DNA from: Chloroflexota bacterium
GTDB taxonomy: Bacteria > Chloroflexota > UBA6077
Direction of reading: 5' to 3'
NCBI GenBank assembly: GCA_021788565.1
Contig: JAJYKO010000513.1
Coordinates: forward strand, 1 to 5,101
Length of the DNA: 5,101 nt
Shown piece after piece: positions 1 through 5,101 of the stretch. The notes under the pieces are model-generated. The model saw nothing but the letters and a program-made list of their open reading frames with translations, did no database searches and had not been told where the DNA came from. How positions within the stretch are numbered: position 1 is the first letter of the stretch; every line of letters starts with the position of its first letter. The position numbers and the translations under genes are program-made.

Positions 1-1
1 A

Positions 2-604
2 TCCAAGGCCGCGGTGGAAGCGGCGCAGATAGGGCTGGGCGAGACTGCGGTTCTGAGTCCGATGGATGGGGTAGTCTCAGAGAGGCTGCAGTCGGTCGGT
101 CAACTTGTTGGGCCCAGCTCGCCGATAGTGTCGATACAGTCTCCCGATCCCGAGCTAACCCTCGCAGTGGAAGAGACCCAGATCGGGCAGCTGAGCGAGC
201 GGCAAAAGGCGGAGATCATCGCGCCGGCATATCCAGGGATCGTGTTCCCAGCCACGGTCACGATGATAGCGCCCAGCGCGGATCCCAGGAGCCGGACCTT
301 CCAGGTCAAGGTGAGGCCGGCGAATACCGATGGAAAGCTGAGACCGGGCATGTTTGCCCAGGTCAGGATCGTGACCCAAGAGAAGGACAATGCCCTCATG
401 GTGCCCAAAGAGGCAGTTGTAGCCAGGGCCGGCCAGACATCGGTGTTCGTGGTCAAAGGAGACACCGTGCAGGCGCGGCCGGTGAAGCTGGGCGTCCAGC
501 AGAACGGTTTCGTAGAGGTCGTCAGTGGACTGCAGCCCGGCGAAGAAGTGGTGGCGGCCGGCCAGGCCGACCTCCGAGATGGAGACAGGGTCACCAGGAG
601 CTAG
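2..604 (+). CDS. Efflux periplasmic adaptor (RND/ABC membrane fusion protein), C-terminal part
   Basis: The reading frame is open from the left edge, so the start and the N-terminal half lie outside. The 200 visible residues read as the second half of an AcrA/MdtA-type adaptor, which bridges an inner-membrane exporter to the outside. Fragment residues 19-40 (SPMDGVV..., then VGQLVG) match the second half of the split lipoyl domain. Next comes a beta-barrel domain, with DPRSRTFQVKVRP at 94-106 and LRPGMFAQV at 113-121, both family hallmarks. The membrane-proximal domain follows, with VPKEAVV and then a GLQPGEEVVAAG stretch near the end. The C-terminus is intact and ends in TAG. In many operons the permease gene follows the adaptor directly. 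Here a hairpin region and a regulator follow, so any partner must be upstream or unlinked. Whether that partner is RND or ABC (MacB-like) cannot be told from this part. The family call is firm. Confidence 0.9.
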   Translation, partial: SKAAVEAAQIGLGETAVLSPMDGVVSERLQSVGQLVGPSSPIVSIQSPDPELTLAVEETQIGQLSERQKAEIIAPAYPGIVFPATVTMIAPSADPRSRTFQVKVRPANTDGKLRPGMFAQVRIVTQEKDNALMVPKEAVVARAGQTSVFVVKGDTVQARPVKLGVQQNGFVEVVSGLQPGEEVVAAGQADLRDGDRVTRS

Positions 605-636
605 CCACCTTTGTGCCCGAAGACTAGCGAATAGGA

Positions 637-700
637 GCCGGCGTTGTCTCAACGCCGGCGGTCCATCCGGCGGCGCCCGGGTTGGGACAACCCGGGCGCC
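637..700. repeat. Twin-hairpin element with shared GTTG-N3-CAAC cores
   Basis: Two perfect hairpins stand 12 bp apart. The first has 10-bp arms (637-646 and 650-659) around a TCT loop. The second has 13-bp arms (672-684 and 688-700) around a GGA loop. Their tips are GTTGTCTCAAC and GTTGGGACAAC. The second tip read on the other strand is GTTGTCCCAAC, so the two units share an 11-base core with one change, in opposite orientation. GGAG stands at 634-637, at the edge of the first stem. The layout resembles paired REP-like palindromes (BIME-type) or a small non-autonomous element. It could also stop or protect the transcript of the adaptor gene that ends 32 bp upstream. The hairpins are directly visible; their origin and role are inferred. 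Confidence 0.75.
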
Positions 701-806
701 TTGATGCTTAACGATGAGGCCATCCCCTGTTACGCGTGCGTTGCGGCCATAGGTAAGGGGTGCCGCCATAGCAGAAGTGCGTCGGATCCGCCATTGCCGG
801 CGCGCA

Positions 807-835
807 TTGCCCACGCTGGGCGGGAGTGACATAAT
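807..835 (+). promoter_or_regulatory. Predicted sigma70-type promoter of the LuxR-family regulator
   Basis: A -35 element TTGCCC (807-812) and a -10 element CATAAT (830-835) are separated by exactly 17 bp. The TG at 827-828 gives an extended -10. Transcription would begin near 841-843, leaving a leader of about 64 nt before the ATG at 906. This placement argues against the further upstream in-frame GTG at 777. It was found by eye and has not been tested. Confidence 0.55.
809..821. promoter_or_regulatory. Palindrome in the promoter spacer, possible operator
   Basis: GCCCACGCTGGGC is a perfect 5-bp inverted repeat around a 3-bp centre. It overlaps the -35 element and the spacer of the predicted promoter. 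A protein bound here would block RNA polymerase, so autoregulation or local repression is possible. Such short GC-rich palindromes also arise by chance in DNA of this composition. Confidence 0.3.
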
Positions 836-894
836 CCCCTGGATAGATATGGATTGCCGCCTGCGACGCGCGATCCGTGGGATTCTCGCCTATC

Positions 895-900
895 AGAGGT
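895..900 (+). promoter_or_regulatory. Ribosome binding site that decides the regulator start
   Basis: AGAGGT lies 5 nt before the ATG at 906 and is the best Shine-Dalgarno match among the possible starts. The alternative ATG at 951 has only a weak GTGAG 10 nt upstream. The ATG at 849 would sit within a few nucleotides of the predicted transcription start. Confidence 0.6.
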
Positions 901-905
901 TTTCG

Positions 906-3695
906 ATGGGGAGCCGAGCCTCAAAACTGAGGCCTGTGAGCGATAGCTCAATGCCGCCCGAGCTGGTAACCACCAAGCTGCGGATCCCCCTTACCCGGCC
1001 GGACCTGGTGCCCAGGGAGCGACTGATCCGGCTCCTGGCGCAGCCGGCGCCGAGAAAGCTCGCCCTGGTTTCGGCGCCGGCTGGATTTGGGAAAACCACT
1101 CTGGTCGCGACCTGGGCGCGGCAAAGCCCGAAGGCGGTGGGGTGGGTCTCCCTGGATGCGGGAGACAACGATTCTGCTCGGTTCTGGACGTACTTCGTGA
1201 CTGCGCTCCAGGGCCTCTACCCCAGGCTGGCCCAGGAAGTTCCCCTGAACCTACACGCGGTCAGTTCTGGGAGCCTCGAAGATTTCCTTATCACCCTGAT
1301 CAACGAGATCTCCGCCCTGCCCCTGGAGCTCGCCCTCGTGCTGGACGACTATCACCTGATAGTCGAAGACTCGATCCATCGCGCGATGAACTACTTGCTC
1401 GTACATCAGCCGCCGCAAATGCAGCTGATCATCGTTAGCCGGGAGGACCCTCCGCTATCCCTCTCCCGGTTGCGAGCCCGAGGCGAGTTGCTGGAGTTGA
1501 GGGCAGCGGAGCTGCGCTTCACCCCCGAGGAGGCATCGGCCTTCCTGGGTCACACAATGGACCTCCATCTGTCTCCCGAGGATGTGGCGGCGCTGGAGGC
1601 CCGCACCGAGGGCTGGATCGCTGGTCTACAGCTCGCCGCGCTTTCCGTTCGGGGCAGGCAGGATGTCTCGTCCTTCGTCGATGCCTTCACCGGCAGCCAG
1701 CGATACGTGCTGGACTACCTGGGGGATGAAGTGTTCTATCGGCTGCCCGAGGAAACACGGGAGTTCCTGCTGCTGACCTCTATCCTGGATCGACTCTGCG
1801 CCCCTCTGTGCGATGCCGTCACGGGGGCCCCCGGCCCCAACTCCCACGAGATATTGCATCGGCTGGAGAAGGAGAACCTCTTTCTCGTTCCGCTGGACGA
1901 ACAGCGGCAGTGGTATCGCTACCACCACCTTTTCGCCGACTTTCTGCGGAGTCTACTGGAGCGAACCCGCGGGGATCAGGTGAAGCGTCTGCATGAGCGT
2001 GCCTGCGAGTGGCTGGCGGCGCATGGCTCCTCTTCGGAGGCGCTAGAGCATGCCCTGGCCGCCGAAGACTACCCCCGCGCGGCGCATCTAGTGGAGGGGC
2101 TGTCCGAAGACACCATCAAGAGGGGCGAGATGACGACCCTCTCCAGGTGGATGAGGGCGCTGCCCGAGGAGTATATCCGTCCGAACCCTCGACTTTGCCT
2201 CGCCTACGGCTGGGCTCTGTTCGGTATCGGAGATTTGGATGGCGCGGAGGCGAGGCTGGTGGATGCGGAGGCAATCCTGGCCGAGGGTGGGAATCCACAG
2301 GATGTCGCCGCCGAGATCGCCGCGCTTCGTTCGATGACGGCCGCCCTCCAGGGGGATATGTACGGGGCGCTGGAACTCTCACAGCGGGCGTCTGCGAACA
2401 TTCCCGCGGGCAACAACTCCGTGGCGTCCGTGGTGGCACTCATGCTCGGCATCGCCTACGACTTGAGCGGTGACTCGTCTGCTGCCAGGCGCTCCTATCT
2501 GGAAGCCACGGAAATGGGTCAGTCGGCGGGCAACGTTATGGTCACGATTGGCGCTCTCGCTCAGCTCGGCGACCTGCAGGCTACGCGAGGGGAGCTGCGC
2601 TACGCGGTCCACCTCTACCAGCAGGCCCTCCAGATGGATATCGAGGAAAGCGGATGGTCGCTCCTCAACTCGGCTGCTCACATTGGCCTGGGAAGGGTGC
2701 TCCTGGAATGGAACGACCTGGAGGAGGCCAGGCACCACATAGAGAAGGGAGTCCACCAGCTGGAGAATTGGGGCGGCCTCGGCGCGTGGTACGCCAACGT
2801 CGGCTTGTCCCAGATGAGACTGGCGATGGGCGATCAGGAGGGCGCCATGGCGGCACTGCTTCGCGTCGAGAGATCGTCCGCGGCCCTGAGATCCAGGCTA
2901 GGCGAGGCAGGGGTCAATCTGATGGCTGAGGTGATGTCGTCGCTCGAGGCCCAGGCCTGGCTGCTGAGCGGTCAGCTAGACCGGGCAAGGGGCTGGGCGG
3001 GGAAGGTGAAGTGGGACCCGGAGGAGCCGCTGAGCTATATCAGGCAGTACAGGGACTCCACCCTCGGGCGGGTTCTGTTCGCCGAAGGGCGGCACGAGGA
3101 GGCTGTGGCCGTACTCTCCGCTCTGGTAGCTGCGGCCGAGGCCGCCGGCTACTGGGGCGTCGTGATCGATACTCTCCCGACCCTTGCCCTCGCGCTGGAG
3201 GCCCGGGGCGAGGGCAAAACGGCCCTTGCTACGCTGCGAAGGGCCCTCTCCCTCGCCGAGCCCGAGGGGTACGTGCGCACCTTCATTCAGAATGGCGCTC
3301 CCATGTCCGCTCTTCTCTCCCGACTGCTCGAGACGCTCCACGGTGAGAAGACTGCGGAGAGCAACGCCTCTCCCTCTCGCGCATATGTGGAGAGCCTCCT
3401 CGCGGCCTTCCCGACCGGCTATCAGCCGATAGCCGTTAGCACTCAGCGTTCGGGACGTGGCCCCCATCCCCTCTCTCCCGACACCCAACCCCCACCTCAC
3501 CTGCTGAGCCAGCGGGAGCTGGAATTGCTGCGACTCGCTGCAGAGGGGATGTCCAGTCGAGAGATTGCGGCGGACCTGATCATCGCGGAAGGCACAGTTA
3601 AGCGGCACCTCCACAACATCTACGGCAAGCTGGGCGCTACCAGCCGCACCCAGGCGATCGCGGCGGCCCGAAGGTTGGGTATCCTGGCCGGCTGA
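906..3695 (+). CDS. LuxR-family ATP-dependent transcriptional regulator (MalT-like, LAL type)
   Basis: This is a 929-residue protein close in size to MalT (about 900). It is a STAND-class regulator: such proteins bind ATP and an inducer, oligomerise and activate promoters. The N-terminal NTPase has Walker A APAGFGKT (57-64), Walker B ending in LDDYH (146-150), SREDPP (178-183), GWIAGLQLAAL (236-246) and the winged-helix motif YRYHHLF (337-343). A TPR-like solenoid follows from about 378 to 840, opening with HALAAEDY (382-389) and a W-x-x-ALPEE stretch near 415. It is the probable inducer-binding region. A proline-rich linker (about 848-865) leads to a LuxR/GerE helix-turn-helix (866-925) with E871, G881, E886-I-A, T897-V-K, H901 and K908-L conserved. 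No key residue is missing. The start was chosen for AGAGGT at 895 and the promoter at 807-835; 951 is possible and would begin MPPELVTTKL, the usual start of the conserved region. The gene stands alone, flanked by efflux adaptor genes. The inducer and target promoters are not evident. Confidence 0.93.
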   Translation: MGSRASKLRPVSDSSMPPELVTTKLRIPLTRPDLVPRERLIRLLAQPAPRKLALVSAPAGFGKTTLVATWARQSPKAVGWVSLDAGDNDSARFWTYFVTALQGLYPRLAQEVPLNLHAVSSGSLEDFLITLINEISALPLELALVLDDYHLIVEDSIHRAMNYLLVHQPPQMQLIIVSREDPPLSLSRLRARGELLELRAAELRFTPEEASAFLGHTMDLHLSPEDVAALEARTEGWIAGLQLAALSVRGRQDVSSFVDAFTGSQRYVLDYLGDEVFYRLPEETREFLLLTSILDRLCAPLCDAVTGAPGPNSHEILHRLEKENLFLVPLDEQRQWYRYHHLFADFLRSLLERTRGDQVKRLHERACEWLAAHGSSSEALEHALAAEDYPRAAHLVEGLSEDTIKRGEMTTLSRWMRALPEEYIRPNPRLCLAYGWALFGIGDLDGAEARLVDAEAILAEGGNPQDVAAEIAALRSMTAALQGDMYGALELSQRASANIPAGNNSVASVVALMLGIAYDLSGDSSAARRSYLEATEMGQSAGNVMVTIGALAQLGDLQATRGELRYAVHLYQQALQMDIEESGWSLLNSAAHIGLGRVLLEWNDLEEARHHIEKGVHQLENWGGLGAWYANVGLSQMRLAMGDQEGAMAALLRVERSSAALRSRLGEAGVNLMAEVMSSLEAQAWLLSGQLDRARGWAGKVKWDPEEPLSYIRQYRDSTLGRVLFAEGRHEEAVAVLSALVAAAEAAGYWGVVIDTLPTLALALEARGEGKTALATLRRALSLAEPEGYVRTFIQNGAPMSALLSRLLETLHGEKTAESNASPSRAYVESLLAAFPTGYQPIAVSTQRSGRGPHPLSPDTQPPPHLLSQRELELLRLAAEGMSSREIAADLIIAEGTVKRHLHNIYGKLGATSRTQAIAAARRLGILAG

Positions 3696-3710
3696 TCCCC
3701 CGCCAGTGCC

Positions 3711-3730
3711 CGTCGAGGCTCACGTCGACG
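3711..3730. terminator. Weak inverted repeat between convergent genes
   Basis: CGTCGA (3711-3716) pairs with TCGACG (3725-3730) across an 8-nt loop, in the 48-bp gap where the regulator and the small minus-strand gene converge. It might act as a shared terminator. There is no T tract on either side and the stem is short, so this is only suggestive. Confidence 0.2.
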
Positions 3731-3743
3731 CAGGTGCTGCCGG

Positions 3744-3944
3744 CTAGTGGCCTCGAGATCGTCCGCCGAGAGCGCCGAGAATCGGAGATCCGGCGCCGAG
3801 CAAGAAGCCGAAGTCATACCAGTTCCCCGCTCTCGCCACGTCGTAGAAAGGAAATCCCTGCCATCCACCGAATGCGTGGACGAGAAGGACGATCCAGGCT
3901 GAAATACCGTTCCAGAGTCCCCAGATCAGGTCCTGCCACCACAC
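3744..3944 (-). CDS. Small membrane protein of unknown function, 66 residues
   Basis: The 66-residue product is rich in Trp, Gly and aromatic residues. A hydrophobic stretch at about residues 3-25 (LIWGLWNGISAWIVLLVHAF) looks like one membrane helix. A Gly-rich amphipathic part follows, with FPFYDVARAGNWYDFGFLLG at about 31-50, and then a short basic tail. I have the impression that this pattern recurs in small hypothetical proteins of Chloroflexota and related bacteria, but I cannot name a family. It looks genuine for two reasons. The protein has a sensible membrane-protein composition, unlike the Arg/Ser/Pro-rich products of the overlapping frames. The GTG start is also preceded at 8 nt by AAGGAGG on the same strand. 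It is convergent with the regulator and divergent from the EmrA-like adaptor, so it is probably transcribed alone. No function is assigned. Confidence 0.75.
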   Translation of the reverse strand: MWWQDLIWGLWNGISAWIVLLVHAFGGWQGFPFYDVARAGNWYDFGFLLGAGSPILGALGGRSRGH

Positions 3945-3952
3945 AATGCGTT

Positions 3953-3959
3953 CCTCCTT
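3953..3959 (-). promoter_or_regulatory. Consensus ribosome binding site of the small membrane protein
   Basis: On the minus strand AAGGAGG lies 8 nt before the GTG at 3944. It is the strongest Shine-Dalgarno match seen in the window. It fixes both the strand and the start of the small gene, against the longer overlapping frames. Confidence 0.75.
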
Positions 3960-4238
3960 CGAGACTGACGAAATCCCGAGCCTTGATTCGGGCTCTTGCC
4001 AGGATTACACAAAGCTGCTCCGTGGTCATCGGAAGAACCGTGTATTCTCGAGAGCGGTCTGTTGCGACACTCCTCGTACCCAGCCTGCGAGTCCTGTTGC
4101 GGGACGAGTCTAGCTGTCTTCCAAAGATCAACCCTCCGATGTCCCTTTCGGTACATGACATGTCCATTGCCGGACGTTAGGCTCTCATGATGGTTAGCGG
4201 CCCCAGATAAGGGAGCAAAACCACGTTTCGGGGGTTGG

Positions 4239-4255
4239 ATCGGAGGGATTCCGAT
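4239..4255. promoter_or_regulatory. Interrupted palindrome upstream of the EmrA-like gene, possible operator
   Basis: ATCGGA (4239-4244) and TCCGAT (4250-4255) form a perfect 6-bp inverted repeat with a 5-bp centre, ending 29 bp before the adaptor start. The 7-base form TCCGATG also occurs at 4135-4141 and, inverted, at 4027-4033. The arrangement fits a dimeric regulator site. A hairpin in the 5' leader is an alternative. Confidence 0.35.
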
Positions 4256-4270
4256 GCCAGTCTCACGTTT

Positions 4271-4276
4271 GAGGGG
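4271..4276 (+). promoter_or_regulatory. Ribosome binding site of the EmrA-like adaptor
   Basis: GAGGGG lies 8 nt before the ATG at 4285. It supports that start over the in-frame ATG at 4309, whose upstream GGGA match is weaker. Confidence 0.5.
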
Positions 4277-4284
4277 CCAGTTAC

Positions 4285-5094
4285 ATGAAAGAAAACCTGC
4301 GGGAAAACATGTCGTCCTCTCGGCCCGCCGTGGCGCCCGGCGCGAATGGCCTTCATCCAGAGAGCGGTCCGCCAGTGGCGCCGGCCGAGTCGAAGCCTCG
4401 AGGACGCTCCACCCGGAGGCTCTTTGTCCTGCCGATGTTGCTGATCGTGCTGGTGGCGGGCATCTACTTTGGCTACCAGTACTGGCTGGGCCAGCAGCTC
4501 TACGTCTCCACCGACAACGCCCAGGTAGCCGGTCCCATGATCCAGGTGGAGGCGCTGAACACGGGGCAGGTCCAGAGCGTGGACGTGAACGTCGGGGACC
4601 ACGTGCGCCAGGGCCAGGTGGTGGGCACCATCCTCCTGCCCAGCACCGTGAGCGTATCCCCGAGCGGGACCCCCATCCTCGGCTTCATCGGCAGCGAGAA
4701 CCAGCTGAGCCAGGTCGAGTCCCCCATCTCGGGGATAGTGGTCGCCCGCTCGGCCAACCCTGGCAGCACGATTGCGGTCGGCCAGACGATGATCACCCTG
4801 GTAGACCCGAGCCAGCTGTGGGTGGACGCCAACATCAATGAGACCCAGAGCTGGCGGGTGCATGTGGGGCAGGCCGCCCAGGTCCACCTGGATGCGCTGA
4901 ACGCGACGCTGCCTGGCAGGGTGGAGGCCATCACCGATGCGACGGCGTCGAGCTTCTCGCTCCTGCCGCAGGCGAACACGACGGGGAACTTCACCAAGGT
5001 GACGCAGGTTGTGACGGTGCAGATTGCGGTGGACTTTGGCGGCAGGACGCCGCCGTTGGGCAGCTCGGCATCGGTGAGCATCCGTGCAGACTGA
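4285..5094 (+). CDS. HlyD-family secretion adaptor, EmrA-like, short form
   Basis: This is a 269-residue adaptor of the EmrA/HlyD type, which usually pairs with an MFS drug exporter. Residues 1-44 are a Pro/Ser-rich cytoplasmic tail ending in Arg residues. One membrane helix lies at about 45-66. The family motif STDNAQVAG follows at 75-83. A lipoyl/biotinyl-like domain is split into two halves, about 84-115 and 145-174 (opening VESPISGIVV and ending TLVD). A beta-barrel domain then carries FSLLPQANTTGNFTKVTQ, closely like the EmrA sequence around its FSLLP segment. EmrA proper is about 390 residues. Here only some 29 residues join the lipoyl halves, and no heptad-rich coiled-coil hairpin is visible. 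The gene is intact, with a clear start and a TGA stop, so this is a compact form and not a truncation. A transporter gene would be expected just beyond 5101, but only 7 bases follow the stop. The family is secure; the substrate is unknown. Confidence 0.9.
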   Translation: MKENLRENMSSSRPAVAPGANGLHPESGPPVAPAESKPRGRSTRRLFVLPMLLIVLVAGIYFGYQYWLGQQLYVSTDNAQVAGPMIQVEALNTGQVQSVDVNVGDHVRQGQVVGTILLPSTVSVSPSGTPILGFIGSENQLSQVESPISGIVVARSANPGSTIAVGQTMITLVDPSQLWVDANINETQSWRVHVGQAAQVHLDALNATLPGRVEAITDATASSFSLLPQANTTGNFTKVTQVVTVQIAVDFGGRTPPLGSSASVSIRAD

Positions 5095-5101
5095 TCGCCG
5101 A

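Larger units (their letters stand above)
3945..4284. other. Divergent intergenic region with short repeats
   Basis: These 340 bp separate the small minus-strand gene from the EmrA-like gene. Both promoters should lie here, but I see no convincing -35/-10 pair on either strand. A TGTAAT on the minus strand at 4009-4004 and a GATAAG on the plus strand at 4206-4211 are weak -10 candidates without good -35 partners. Visible structure includes ACATG-A-CATGT (4153-4163), which contains the perfect 8-bp palindrome GACATGTC (4157-4164). CACGTTT is repeated directly at 4222-4228 and 4264-4270. There is also a set of TCCGAT half-sites. The open frames crossing it give Arg- and Ser-rich peptides without recognisable features. 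Confidence 0.5.

Noticed and set aside
637..700. Classical intrinsic terminator for the first adaptor gene
   Set aside because: The stems are strong, but neither is followed by a T-rich run (GGTCCAT after the first, TTGATG after the second). A termination or RNA-protection role remains possible but is not shown.
637..700. CRISPR repeat pair
   Set aside because: The two units are inverted hairpins with different arms, not direct repeats with a spacer, and there are only two of them.
155..832. Long minus-strand open frame over the first adaptor gene
   Set aside because: It is antisense to a gene with clear family motifs, its composition is Arg/Pro/His-rich, and it runs through the twin hairpins. 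It is typical of a shadow frame in GC-rich DNA.
777..905. N-terminal extension of the regulator from an in-frame GTG at 777
   Set aside because: The extra 43 residues do not resemble the family start. The predicted promoter lies within them, and a better ATG with AGAGGT exists at 906.
2976..3614. 212-codon minus-strand frame inside the regulator gene
   Set aside because: It is antisense to the TPR and HTH coding region and has no recognisable motif.
3814..4167. 117-codon minus-strand frame overlapping the small membrane protein gene
   Set aside because: It is in a different frame from the well-supported small gene, with no hydrophobic or family signature. Such overlap is common in GC-rich DNA.
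3734..4180. 148-codon plus-strand frame between the regulator and the EmrA-like gene
   Set aside because: The product is Arg/Ser-rich without motifs, and it is antisense to the small gene that has a consensus ribosome binding site.
4177..4887. 236-codon minus-strand frame over the EmrA-like gene
   Set aside because: It is antisense to a well-supported adaptor, and its His/Asp/Arg-rich product is what the complementary codons would give.

Overview
The window is high-GC bacterial DNA, roughly 60-65% G+C by eye. It holds four protein-coding genes and no RNA genes, insertion sequences or CRISPR arrays. A member of the Chloroflexota (or a similar high-GC group with a simple envelope) is my best guess. 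The clues are a MalT-like ATP-binding LuxR regulator as a stand-alone gene, EmrA-type and RND-type efflux adaptors that stay close to the minimal fold, and a compact twin-hairpin repeat. This assignment comes from gene style, not from a marker gene.

Layout. From the left edge to 604 (+) is the C-terminal 200 residues of an RND/ABC-type periplasmic adaptor (membrane fusion protein). A gap of about 300 bp follows. It carries two strong adjacent hairpins (637-700) and then a good sigma70-like promoter (807-835). That promoter faces a 929-residue LuxR-family ATP-dependent regulator (906-3695, +) with an N-terminal STAND-type NTPase, a central TPR-like solenoid and a C-terminal LuxR/GerE helix-turn-helix. 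Convergent to it is a 66-codon gene for a small membrane protein (3744-3944, -) with a consensus ribosome binding site. A 340-bp divergent region (3945-4284) with several short inverted repeats separates it from a complete EmrA/HlyD-type adaptor (4285-5094, +). That adaptor's transporter partner would lie beyond the right edge.

How the genes may work together. A large ligand-sensing activator lies between two drug-efflux adaptors. A natural inference is that it controls one or both efflux systems, but the sequence gives no proof of its targets. The regulator has its own promoter with a palindrome in the spacer. The EmrA-like gene has an interrupted palindrome about 30 bp before its start, whose half-site recurs across the divergent region.

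I see no clear undescribed multi-gene system. The points most worth a second look are the twin hairpins with a shared core, the conserved-looking small membrane protein, the EmrA-like adaptor that lacks the usual coiled-coil hairpin, and the repeated TCCGATG half-sites.
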